Shown one piece after another: positions 1-7,124 of a stretch of DNA of 64,000 nucleotides. The notes below the pieces were generated by a model that was given only the letters and a program-made list of their open reading frames with translations, was not told where the DNA came from and ran no database searches. Within the stretch, counting starts at the first letter, position 1; every line of letters begins with the position of its first letter. Origin of the DNA: Corallococcus macrosporus (GTDB lineage Bacteria > Myxococcota > Myxococcia > Myxococcales > Myxococcaceae); assembly GCF_017302985.1 (NCBI RefSeq), contig NZ_JAFIMU010000007.1, forward strand, positions 1,860,001-1,924,000, in the 5' to 3' direction. Position numbers and translations under genes: made by a program.

Positions 1-19
1 ACGGCTCCGGACGCACGAC

Positions 20-1834
20 TCACGGCGTGGCCTCCGGAAAGGAGCGGTACAGCAGCGCCTGCTCCATCAGGTCCCACAACACGAACTCCCCCGCCTGCGT
101 CAGCCACCCGAACACCGGCTGCCCATGGCTCGCCGCGGCCTGCTCCACGGGGCCACTGGCCACCGCGAGCACCCGCGAAGCCTCGCGAGAGATGAAGTGG
201 AACGTGCGTTGATCCGGAGCCAACGCGAGCATCCCGGGTGGAGACGGAACAGGAGGCTTCACCACGCCCACCACACGGTAGCCCTCGGGCACGGGGATGA
301 CCGACACGCCCGTGTCCAGGAACAGCCGCCAGTCCTGGTCCTTGTCACGCACCGCGAGCAGCCCCGCGTCCGGATGTGTCCCCGACGGCGCATAGCCGAA
401 GTACGCCTCGCCCTGCCGTGCATTGAGCGGAACCTGGCGGACCGGATCCTCCCCCAGCACCTTGAGCCGCGAGATGATCGCCCGCCCCGATCCTACGGAC
501 TGGGGCCGCAGCACGCAGACCGGGCGCGAGTTCACCTCCGCCATCGCGGAGACCTGCTCCTCCTCCACTCCGAGCGCCGAGGTCCCCGACGAGGACGGAG
601 GCGCCAGCGAGAACAACCGCTCCTGGCCATCCTTCAACCACAGGTGCTCCTGCCCTCGAGGATCCACCCAGCTCAAGAGGTTCAACGGCAGCGCGCGGGC
701 CACCATGTCCGGCCGCGAGAGAGCATCCGTCGCGTGGTAGCGCGCCTTGCGGAACCCGTGCGGCGTCTGCACCTGCCCGTGCATCACGTACGTGTCCTGG
801 TGGCGCGCGAGCACCAGCAACCCACCCTTGGTGCGCCATCCCGCCGCGATGACCTGCTGCCCGGAAGGCACCTGCACGCGCCGGGGCTTGGGCAGGGTGG
901 CGCGCGGAGAGTGCGGCACCGCCATGGCCTCGACGCCGCCATTCGCGGAGAACAGCAGCACGCGCCGGCCATCTCCGGAGAAGGCGAAGCTCATGAGCCG
1001 GCTCGCCTTGCGCGGCAGGAACGCCGACGACGAACGGTTCGAATGGAACGGGTTGCGCAGCAGGCGCAGGCAGTCCTCCGGAGGAGGAAGCTCCAGCACC
1101 ACCGAACGCGGCACACGCGCCGAGGGCCGCACGTCCACGGCAAGCCGGTGCGCGCCGGGCTCCATCGGCTCGGAGACCTCCACGCGGGACATCCCCTCCG
1201 CGCCCTCAAGGCGGCCCAGGCGCGAGGACCCCACGAGCCACACATCCTCGGGTGCTCGGGAGAGGTCCAGCGCCTCGCGCCACGTGGACAGGTGCACCGC
1301 GGACGCGGGCATGGGGGAACGGGCTTCAAGCCACGCAAGGAGCGACGTACCACTCAGCCCGGTATGGGTGGCACGGGCAGGGTCCGCCTGGAGCGCGCCC
1401 CAGGTGAACGCCGCGCCCACGGCCTCCGCCCGGCGCGCGAGCACGACCAGCAACGCGAGGTGCGCGATGCGAGGCAGGCCCAGTTGATCCGGGCCCACGT
1501 CCAGCAGCACCACGGTGCGGCGAGCCCCCTGCGGCTGACGGAACGCGGGCTTGAGGAAGGACAACTCCCCGAACGCCGCGCGCCGAACCAGTTCCTCCGG
1601 TGCCTCCAAAGCCCAGAGCCATTCACTGACAAGCAGCCGCTCGAAGTTCCCCCGGCGAGAGAGCCCGTCATAGCCCTGGGGCTCACCACCCTCTGCCTCC
1701 CCGCGAGGCCGCAACGTCCCAAGCGCCGCCGACAACCGCGCCACATGCGGTCCCAGGTGCCGCGCCAGGTCCTCCGGGAAGAGAGCCAACTGCGTCGCCC
1801 AGGGACGCAGCGCGGGAGGAAGCGCGGTCGTCAC
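20..1834 (-). CDS. Fused degenerate-vWA / beta-propeller component of a MoxR ternary (bpX) system
   Basis: 604 aa. The N-terminal ~100 residues are helical. A Rossmann-like region follows (TVVLLDVGPDQLG then LLVVLARRAEAVGAAFTWG) that resembles a von Willebrand A domain in which the DxSxS metal site is not conserved. The C-terminal ~300 residues contain repeated hydrophobic beta-strand blocks (FAFSGDGRRVLLFSANG, VIAAGWRTKGGLLVLARH) typical of a beta-propeller. This architecture matches the vWA/propeller arm of MoxR-vWA-beta-propeller ternary systems, proposed to be NTP-driven conflict systems. The GTG at 1834 is chosen because it has GGAGG seven bases upstream and overlaps the stop of a duplicated gene remnant. 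Longer in-frame starts at 1912 and 1960 run back through that duplication. Family assignment is by pattern, not search. Confidence 0.6.
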   Translation of the reverse strand: MTTALPPALRPWATQLALFPEDLARHLGPHVARLSAALGTLRPRGEAEGGEPQGYDGLSRRGNFERLLVSEWLWALEAPEELVRRAAFGELSFLKPAFRQPQGARRTVVLLDVGPDQLGLPRIAHLALLVVLARRAEAVGAAFTWGALQADPARATHTGLSGTSLLAWLEARSPMPASAVHLSTWREALDLSRAPEDVWLVGSSRLGRLEGAEGMSRVEVSEPMEPGAHRLAVDVRPSARVPRSVVLELPPPEDCLRLLRNPFHSNRSSSAFLPRKASRLMSFAFSGDGRRVLLFSANGGVEAMAVPHSPRATLPKPRRVQVPSGQQVIAAGWRTKGGLLVLARHQDTYVMHGQVQTPHGFRKARYHATDALSRPDMVARALPLNLLSWVDPRGQEHLWLKDGQERLFSLAPPSSSGTSALGVEEEQVSAMAEVNSRPVCVLRPQSVGSGRAIISRLKVLGEDPVRQVPLNARQGEAYFGYAPSGTHPDAGLLAVRDKDQDWRLFLDTGVSVIPVPEGYRVVGVVKPPVPSPPGMLALAPDQRTFHFISREASRVLAVASGPVEQAAASHGQPVFGWLTQAGEFVLWDLMEQALLYRSFPEATP

Positions 1835-2004
1835 GAAGCGGCCTCCGCGCGCACAGCGGGCCACCACGCGGTCAGCAAAACGCGCGCAACGGGCCTGGCC
1901 GCCGCGAGCCATGACGTGGGCAGCATCGCGCCCGTCACGAAGCCGCCTCCGCGCCACCATTGGCGGACAGCCACGCGGTCAGCGAAGCACGCGCAACGGA
2001 CTTC
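1831..2004 (-). repeat. Imperfect tandem duplication of the 3' end of the bpX gene
   Basis: About 70 bp at 1935-2004 recurs at 1831-1901, offset by 104 bp. The original copy encodes the last residues of the 1935-2399 protein (SVARASLTAWLS...AEAAS, stop). The other copy encodes PVARVLLTAWWP...RAEAAS followed by a stop in the shifted frame. Both copies end in TTCGTGACG, so each carries a GTGA stop/start overlap and a GGAGG upstream. The ancestral junction was probably a direct GTGA overlap between the two bpX genes, now split by the duplication. Confidence 0.75.
1837..1841 (-). promoter_or_regulatory. Shine-Dalgarno region deciding the GTG start at 1834
   Basis: On the minus strand GGAGG lies about seven bases before GTG at 1834 (GGAGGCCGCTTCGTG). 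The competing upstream ATG codons at 1912 and 1960 have no comparable motif. The same arrangement is preserved in the second repeat copy at 1935. Confidence 0.55.
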
Positions 2005-2399
2005 GCAGCGCCCACGGAGACGAGCACTCCCGATGCGGGCAGCACCGCGAGCGGCGCATCGCCGTGCCCCGCGAGCAGCGCCCGCTCCAGCAGCGATGGC
2101 GCCACGTCTGGCTCCAGCGCGCAGGGCAAGAGCAGCGCGGGCGCCAGCGGGTCACGGCCCAGGTACACCGCGCCGTCCACCCAGGGCAGTGACGTGGCAG
2201 GCCCCAGCAGCACGAGCACGTCCTGCCCTGCGACCCCGCTCCACGACGCCAGCACCGCGTCCTCCGCCCGGAGGGCTCGGCGTCCCAGCGCGAGCGCCAC
2301 GGGCCCTACTCCGGCCACGGCCAGGGGCTCCAGGGGCAGGAGCCTCGGGCGCCAGCGCACGGGGAGCCCCGTGACGGCTGGTTCCGGTGGCGCCCTCAT
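1935..2399 (-). CDS. Small bpX-like component of the MoxR ternary system
   Basis: 154 aa. It contains a central block with DVLVLLGPATSLPWVDG, then YLGRDP, then LLLPCALEPDVAPSLLERAL. Small companions of MoxR-vWA-propeller systems (bpX families) show this kind of LPWVDG...YLG...LLLP pattern. I think bpX5 is the closest, but that is from memory. No signal peptide or membrane segment is seen, so it should be cytoplasmic. The ATG at 2399 replaces a longer reading frame whose upstream part has poor coding character. It is transcribed with the 20-1834 gene, 100 bp upstream of it, the gap being a duplicated copy of its own 3' end. It may recognise a target or act as an adaptor; this is inference. Confidence 0.5.
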   Translation of the reverse strand: MRAPPEPAVTGLPVRWRPRLLPLEPLAVAGVGPVALALGRRALRAEDAVLASWSGVAGQDVLVLLGPATSLPWVDGAVYLGRDPLAPALLLPCALEPDVAPSLLERALLAGHGDAPLAVLPASGVLVSVGAAKSVARASLTAWLSANGGAEAAS

Positions 2400-2520
2400 G
2401 ACGCCCTGCTCCCGCGCCCGTTGATCACACCGCCACTCTAGAACGCCTCCCACCGGCGGCGAAGCGGCGTGAGCGCTTCCCCCTATACAGCGGGCGGGGC
2501 CGTTGCCCATGCTCCCCGGC

Positions 2521-2979
2521 ATGAGCACGACCCGGATCCACCACCACGTGAAGGCCCCTCGCTCGCGCGTCTACCGCGCCCTGATTGACGCCCGCGCGGT
2601 CGCGACATGGATGGTGCCCGACGGCATGACCAGCCACGTGCACACCTTCGAGCCCCACGAGGGCGGCGCGTTCCGCATCTCGCTCACCTACGACGCGCCC
2701 ACGGCGACCGGCAAGACGACCGCGCACACCGACACGCACCACGGCCGCTTCGTGAAGCTCGTGCCGGACGAACTGGTCATCGAGACCACCGAGTTCGAGT
2801 CCTCCGACCCCGCGCTCCAGGGAGAGATGCGCATCACCTTCACGCTCACCGACGCGCAAGACGGCGGCACCGACCTCGTCGCCGTGCACGAAGGACTTCC
2901 GTCCGTCGTGTCCCCCTCCGACAACGAGCTGGGCTGGCGGATGTCCCTCGCCAAGCTCTCGCGCTACGTCGAGCCGTGA
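2521..2979 (+). CDS. SRPBCC / AHSA1-family protein
   Basis: 152 aa. It begins with the family's typical N-terminal block (RIHHHVKAPRSRVYRALIDARAVATWMVPDGM), followed by the GGAFRISLTYD strand, the central HGRFVKLVPDELV segment and a C-terminal helix (NELGWRMSLAKLSRYVE). The length fits the activator-of-Hsp90-ATPase-homologue-1-like (START-like) fold, a hydrophobic-cavity binding fold with varied roles. In bacteria many are uncharacterised, so no substrate is proposed. The start at ATG 2521 (MSTTR) is preferred over upstream ATGs at 2503 and 2509 because homologues begin just before the RIHHHV strand. It is divergent from the bpX gene and ends only 3 bp from the convergent 2983 gene. Confidence 0.8.
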   Translation: MSTTRIHHHVKAPRSRVYRALIDARAVATWMVPDGMTSHVHTFEPHEGGAFRISLTYDAPTATGKTTAHTDTHHGRFVKLVPDELVIETTEFESSDPALQGEMRITFTLTDAQDGGTDLVAVHEGLPSVVSPSDNELGWRMSLAKLSRYVEP

Positions 2980-2982
2980 GCC

Positions 2983-3741
2983 TCAGCGCCACGACAGCTC
3001 ACGCGCCGTCGCCACCTTCGGCAGGGCGCGGTACTCCTCCGTCAGCACGAACCCGTCCCCCATGTTGGTGACGCGGGTGAGCGCGTAGAAGTCCTGGAAG
3101 CGGTACTCCGCGCTCGCCTGCCGCAGCAGTCCCTGCTTCAGCTCCTCGACGCTGCCCTCCCCGTCCCGCTTCAGGGCCGGGCCCGCCAGCGTCGCGAGCG
3201 TCGCGTTCGCCGCGCGGAACGTCGCGCTGATGGGCTCGGCCTCCACCGCGCGGCTCACCGCGACCAACGCCACCAGCCGGCCGTCCGCGCCGAACGTCAC
3301 CCACATGTTCCGGATGGGCGCCTCGCGCTTCAGGCCCGGGAACAGCGACGCCGGCACGTCCGCGCAGTCCAGGTCCCCCTGACTGCGCGGCACCGTGCAC
3401 GTCACCCCGTTCACCCGCGCCCACTCGAGCAGCGCCTCGCGCGTCGTCTGCTCCAGGTCGAACCCCAGCGCGGGCCGGGCCAGCGCGGCGCTCTCTCCCC
3501 GGTGGGCGGCCGCGAAGCGCTGCCTCGCGGCCTCCTTCTGCTCGGGGCTCTGCTTCACGTCGTACCCCAGCGGGCACCCCGCCGCGGACGCGGCCTGGGG
3601 CATGGACATCCCCATCCACTTCAGGAGCGGCCGGCCGGACGGCGTATGGGCAAAGCCCATCACCGCCGTGAACAGCACGGCAACCCCCACAATGGAAACC
3701 AGCACGCGGCGCATGGCGCGCGTGAGAACGAAGCGGGTCAT
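2983..3741 (-). CDS. Hypothetical membrane-anchored protein, partner of the globin lipoprotein
   Basis: 252 aa, not recognised. It has a basic start, then one membrane segment (LVSIVGVAVLFTAVMGFA, about residues 14-31) without a clear cleavage site, then a polar extracytoplasmic region. That region contains three Cys (one in AAGCPLGYD, two around TCTVPRSQGDLDCADVP), which could form a disulfide. The C-terminal ~90 residues look alpha/beta. A GGAGG sits before the ATG at 3741. The gene starts 19 bp after the globin lipoprotein gene and is almost certainly co-transcribed with it. It could be a periplasmic partner or redox target of the globin; this is inference from adjacency only. Confidence 0.6.
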   Translation of the reverse strand: MTRFVLTRAMRRVLVSIVGVAVLFTAVMGFAHTPSGRPLLKWMGMSMPQAASAAGCPLGYDVKQSPEQKEAARQRFAAAHRGESAALARPALGFDLEQTTREALLEWARVNGVTCTVPRSQGDLDCADVPASLFPGLKREAPIRNMWVTFGADGRLVALVAVSRAVEAEPISATFRAANATLATLAGPALKRDGEGSVEELKQGLLRQASAEYRFQDFYALTRVTNMGDGFVLTEEYRALPKVATARELSWR

Positions 3742-3760
3742 GGTGCCCTCCAGGTGTTGG

Positions 3761-4357
3761 CTACTTGCCGACGATGGACGCCTTGAACGCCGCGTCCGTC
3801 ACGATGGGAGCGAAGCAGGAGGACACGTCCGCGCTCGTCACGCCGTTGTCCACGAGCGCCGGCACCACCATGTTCGCGATGAAGTAGTCGTACTGGGAAT
3901 TGGTGATGGCCATGCCCAGGTGCGCCGCCGCCATGTTCTGCGGGCCCGCGTACGTCTTGCCATCCGTGTACTGGATGGATTCCGGACCGCCATAGGCATA
4001 CACGAGGAACGCCGCGAGCTTGCCCTCGAACGTGGCCGCGTCGTCCGCGTAGGCCGGGCCCTTGCTGGCGTCACCGATATGGGTGAAGGACTCGCCCAGG
4101 TTCGCCGTGCCGTTGATGCCCTTCAGCTCCGCCAGCGTCTTCGCGATGATGGACTTGTTCACCGCGACGAACGCGTTCGCGCCGAAGGTGTCCCACGCGT
4201 TCTTGTTGCTGCTCGTGCAGCGCAGCGACGTGCCCGGCCCGGTGCCCGTGGGCATGTAGCCGGTGCCCGCGTCAGGCATGTTGTTGTCGTCATCGTCGCC
4301 ACAGCCCGCCAGCAGGGCCGCCGAGGCAATGGCCAGCGCCGCGAAGGTGTTTCGCAT
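3761..4357 (-). CDS. Lipoprotein with a group-I truncated-globin-like domain
   Basis: 198 aa. It has a lipoprotein signal (LAIASAALLAGC, then an Asp/Asn-rich linker) followed by a domain with the helix pattern of truncated haemoglobins: WDTFGANAFVAVN, then FEGKLAAFLVYAYGGP (matching the family's LxxFLxxxxGGP), then NMAAAHLGMAITNSQYDYFIANM, where the His of AAAHLGM sits at the proximal F8 position. Known truncated globins bind O2 or NO and are normally cytosolic. Here a lipid anchor places the domain outside the inner membrane. The distal B10 Tyr/Phe is not obvious, so ligand chemistry may be unusual. A GGGAGGA lies before ATG 4357. It is first gene of a pair with 2983-3741. Confidence 0.6.
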   Translation of the reverse strand: MRNTFAALAIASAALLAGCGDDDDNNMPDAGTGYMPTGTGPGTSLRCTSSNKNAWDTFGANAFVAVNKSIIAKTLAELKGINGTANLGESFTHIGDASKGPAYADDAATFEGKLAAFLVYAYGGPESIQYTDGKTYAGPQNMAAAHLGMAITNSQYDYFIANMVVPALVDNGVTSADVSSCFAPIVTDAAFKASIVGK

Positions 4358-4488
4358 GAAGTGTCCTCCCGTGGATGGAATGCCTTCGGCACGCCGCACC
4401 GAAGGCGGCCGTCCCGCTGGCAGCCACCAATACGGAGCCCCGGATGCGTTGGATTCCACCGGATTTCCGGAAGGACTTCCGAACCGCT

Positions 4489-5640
4489 TCACGCCGCGCG
4501 ATTACTCACGTCCTCCAGCACCGCCGCCACCGCGCCGCGCAACGCGCGCAACGACTCCGGCAGCGCATCCGGCGCGAAGCCCGCGTCCATCTCGCGCGCG
4601 ACCCCTTCCAGCTTGAGCCGCCACGCGGCCACCGCGTCCGCGTCCGCAGGCCGGGCCTCCAAGAGCGCATGCCCCGCCTGCGCGATGCGCTGGGCCCGGG
4701 CCAGGGGCCCCGCGCTCGCCTCCAGCGCCGCGGCCGGCAGCGCGGGGTTCTCCGACGCGGACAGCACGTCGCGCAGCACGTCACGCGCCAGCGCCTGCGC
4801 CTCCTTCGTGGGCACCGCGTAGACGAGCGGCCACAGGTCCGCCACGCCCGGCGTCGTGCGCCCCGCCAGCGCCGCGGCCGCCGCCACCAGCCGCTGCACC
4901 TTCACCGCGCGCCGGTCCGACAGCGCGATGCCCGCCGCGCGCAGCGTCCGCAGCGCCTGCGCCAGGTGCGGCCGCACCGGCCCCAGGTCCGCGCCGCGCG
5001 CCGCCCGGGCCACCACGTCCAGCGAAGCGAGCGACGCCACGCGCGGGGCCGCGTCCGCCCACAGCGACGCGCCCCCCTCCAGCAGCTCCTCCAGGCGCGG
5101 GTCGGGCACCGGCTCCACGAAGATGCGCGCCAGGAAGCGATCCGCGAACGCGGCCAGCGCGTCGTCCTCCGGCAGCGCGTTGGACGCGCCCACGCACACG
5201 CGCAGCGGAACCTGCATCCGCGTGTGGCCGCGCCGGAAGGTGCGCTCGTTGAGCAGGCCCAGGAGCGTGTTGAGGATGGCGGTGGAGCCCAGGAAGACCT
5301 CGTCCAGGAAGGCCACCTCCGCCTCCGGCAGCATGCCCGCCGTCTCCGTCTCCACCAGCCCCTCGCGCAGCTTGCGCAGGTCCACCGGCCCGAAGATTTC
5401 GGACGGCTCCGTGAAGCGTCCCAGCAGGTACTCGAAGTAGGAGCCGCCGAGCGCGCGTGCGGTCCTGCGCACCGCCTCGCTCTTGGCCGTGCCTGGGGGC
5501 CCCACGACGAGCAGGTGCTCGCCCGCCACCGCCGACAGCGCCACCAGCTCCACCATCGCCTCGCGCTCCACCAGCCCCCGGCTCGCGTCGGTAAGCGCGT
5601 CGCGGACCTCGGCTGCCGCGACCTCGAAAGTTACGGACAT
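4489..5640 (-). CDS. MoxR-family AAA+ ATPase (RavA-like) of the ternary system
   Basis: 383 aa. Walker A is at residues 47-54 (GPPGTAKS) and Walker B at about 109-114 (VAFLDE), followed by ILNTLLGLLNERTFRRG, the pattern of RavA/MoxR ATPases. The sensor-1 region is GASNALPEDDALAAFADRFLARI. The C-terminal ~170 residues are helical, Ala/Leu-rich lid and extension. MoxR proteins work as chaperone-like ATPases with vWA-domain partners. The vWA/propeller and bpX genes lie 3-4 kb downstream on the same strand, so this is the probable motor. A longer frame extends upstream to 5949, but ATG 5640 is chosen because homology starts there and a TAGGCT box lies seven bases before it. Confidence 0.85.
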   Translation of the reverse strand: MSVTFEVAAAEVRDALTDASRGLVEREAMVELVALSAVAGEHLLVVGPPGTAKSEAVRRTARALGGSYFEYLLGRFTEPSEIFGPVDLRKLREGLVETETAGMLPEAEVAFLDEVFLGSTAILNTLLGLLNERTFRRGHTRMQVPLRVCVGASNALPEDDALAAFADRFLARIFVEPVPDPRLEELLEGGASLWADAAPRVASLASLDVVARAARGADLGPVRPHLAQALRTLRAAGIALSDRRAVKVQRLVAAAAALAGRTTPGVADLWPLVYAVPTKEAQALARDVLRDVLSASENPALPAAALEASAGPLARAQRIAQAGHALLEARPADADAVAAWRLKLEGVAREMDAGFAPDALPESLRALRGAVAAVLEDVSNRAA

Positions 5641-5647
5641 GCCCGCA

Positions 5648-5653
5648 AGCCTA
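5648..5653 (-). promoter_or_regulatory. Leaderless-type -10 box for the MoxR gene
   Basis: TAGGCT on the minus strand, seven bases before ATG 5640. No Shine-Dalgarno is present. It fits TANNNT-N7-start, implying transcription begins at or next to the start codon. Confidence 0.45.
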
Positions 5654-5673
5654 GCCTCGCCCCCGGTCCGGCA

Positions 5674-5679
5674 TACAGT
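5674..5679 (+). promoter_or_regulatory. Leaderless-type -10 box for the 5686 gene
   Basis: TACAGT six bases before ATG 5686, with no Shine-Dalgarno. It faces away from the MoxR box, so the 45 bp intergenic region would hold two back-to-back leaderless promoters. Confidence 0.45.
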
Positions 5680-5685
5680 GGCGGC

Positions 5686-6306
5686 ATGGATACGAAGTGG
5701 AAGTGGCTGGCGCTGGCGGGCGTGCTGCTCGCCGGGCCGGCGGGTGCGGACGGGTGGCACGGCTATGCCTCCGTGGGCGCGGGCATCACCCTGGATCATT
5801 TCAGCGACTGGCGCGCCAAGGGCCCCGCGCTCCAGGCCTGGCTCGCCGTGGAGACGCCGCCCGGCCTGTCCCTGGGCGCCGTCTTCGAGACGACGCAGAC
5901 CTGGGGCCAGCAGTTCGCGGAGGCCAACAACCCCTCCGAGCTCAGCCACGTGCAGTTGGACTACACCGCCGTGGGGCTGGAGGCCCGGCTGCGCTTCCTG
6001 GGCGACAAGCCGGTGACGCCGTGGGTGGGCGCGCGGCTGGCGAAGAGCTGGTCGCAGCCCTTCACCCCCAACAGCATGGGCCAGCTGCGGCGCGAGGACT
6101 TCGACGTCACCAGCATGGCCTTCCGCGTGGGCGTGGACGGCTGGATTTCAGACCGGTGGGGCATCTCCATCGCCACCGCCCTCCAGTTCTGCGACGTGAA
6201 GTTCACGAAGGACGCGGACGACACCAGCGCCAGCGCGGGCGTCAGCGTGAACATGTGCGCCAAGCCGCTCCAGAGCATCGTCGCCGGGCCCGTGCTGCGC
6301 TTCTAG
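5686..6306 (+). CDS. Outer-membrane beta-barrel-like protein
   Basis: 206 aa. It has a Sec signal peptide (KWLALAGVLLAGPAGA, cleavage likely after residue ~21) and then alternating polar/hydrophobic strands: YASVGAGITLDHF, LQAWLAVETPPGLSLGAVFETTQTWG, VGLEARLRFLG, PWVGARLAKSW, MAFRVGVDGWI, WGISIATALQF. It ends in a terminal aromatic, VLRF, the C-terminal Phe expected for BAM-inserted barrels. About eight strands are expected from length, like small OmpX/OmpW-type barrels. No specific ligand is recognised. It is divergent from the MoxR gene by 45 bp and is followed after 36 bp by a hydrolase with its own promoter-like box. Confidence 0.7.
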   Translation: MDTKWKWLALAGVLLAGPAGADGWHGYASVGAGITLDHFSDWRAKGPALQAWLAVETPPGLSLGAVFETTQTWGQQFAEANNPSELSHVQLDYTAVGLEARLRFLGDKPVTPWVGARLAKSWSQPFTPNSMGQLRREDFDVTSMAFRVGVDGWISDRWGISIATALQFCDVKFTKDADDTSASAGVSVNMCAKPLQSIVAGPVLRF

Positions 6307-6328
6307 CGGACGCGGGAACGGGGACGGA

Positions 6329-6334
6329 TACAGT
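6329..6334 (+). promoter_or_regulatory. Leaderless-type -10 box for the 6343 gene
   Basis: TACAGT eight bases before ATG 6343. It is the same hexamer as in front of the preceding gene, and there is no Shine-Dalgarno. Confidence 0.45.
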
Positions 6335-6342
6335 GCGCGCCC

Positions 6343-7059
6343 ATGAACGCGCCGCTCGCCACTCCCGCCTCCGGTCCCCGCTGGCTCTACCTGCACGGCT
6401 TCGCCTCCGGCCCCCTCTCCGCCAAGGGCGTCTGGCTGGACGCGTACTGGGCGAAGCAGGGCATCACGCTGGAGCGCCTCAACCTGCGCGTGCCGTCGCT
6501 GGAGCACCTGAGCCTGCACACCATGCTGGACACCGTGCGGGACGCGCTGGGCGCGCCGAACGACCGCGCCGTCCTCATCGGCTCCAGCATGGGCGGCTAC
6601 GTCGCCGCGCGCACCGCAGAGGCCGACCCGCGCGTCGGCGCGCTGGTGCTGCTGGCTCCCGCCTTCCACTTCGTGGAGCAGCTCCAGCGCCGCCTGGGCC
6701 CCAAGGCCTGGGCGGAGTGGCAGCGCACGGGCTTCCTGGAGACGGACGACCACGCGGAGAAGCGCCGCACGCGCGTGCACCACGGCATCATGCAGGAGGC
6801 CCAGCTCCTGGACGCGAAGCGCGGCCCCTGGCCCGACGTGCGCGTGCCCACGCTCATCGTGCACGGTCGACAGGACGACACCTGCGACGTGCGCTATTCG
6901 CGCGAGTGGGCGAAGGGCAAGCGCCACGTCCGGCTGGTGGAGGTGGATGACGGCCACGAGCTGACCGCGTCGCTGGAGCTCATCGCGCGGGAGGCGGATG
7001 TCTTCCTCTCGCCATGGCGGGGTGTGGAGCCCGCCCGACAGGTGTTCACTGGCGGCTGA
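6343..7059 (+). CDS. Alpha/beta hydrolase (YqiA/UPF0227-like esterase)
   Basis: 238 aa. The N-terminal WLYLHGFASGPLSAKG block is the oxyanion-side HGF motif of short alpha/beta hydrolases. The nucleophile elbow is GSSMGG with Ser82. Acid and base are probably Asp in HGRQDD and His in VDDGHEL near the C-terminus. The length and the LHGFxSxPxSxKA-type start resemble the YqiA/UPF0227 esterase group. It is predicted cytoplasmic with no signal peptide. The natural substrate is unknown; a small acyl ester is likely. It is preceded by a TACAGT box eight bases from the start rather than by a ribosome-binding site. Confidence 0.8.
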   Translation: MNAPLATPASGPRWLYLHGFASGPLSAKGVWLDAYWAKQGITLERLNLRVPSLEHLSLHTMLDTVRDALGAPNDRAVLIGSSMGGYVAARTAEADPRVGALVLLAPAFHFVEQLQRRLGPKAWAEWQRTGFLETDDHAEKRRTRVHHGIMQEAQLLDAKRGPWPDVRVPTLIVHGRQDDTCDVRYSREWAKGKRHVRLVEVDDGHELTASLELIAREADVFLSPWRGVEPARQVFTGG

Positions 7060-7109
7060 CCCGAGCAGGTCCCGTGTGGCCGCCTCGCTCGCGCCGCGAA
7101 CGCGCCGGT

Positions 7110-7115
7110 TAAGGT
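7110..7115 (+). promoter_or_regulatory. Leaderless-type -10 box for the 7125 gene
   Basis: TAAGGT nine bases before ATG 7125. The AAGG could alternatively be read as a weak Shine-Dalgarno, so this case is less clear than its neighbours. Confidence 0.35.
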
Positions 7116-7124
7116 GGCGGCCCT

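Noticed and set aside
125-2374. 749-codon plus-strand frame over the bpX genes
   Set aside because: Arg/His/Pro-rich antisense shadow. The minus-strand frames have normal composition, motifs and start signals.
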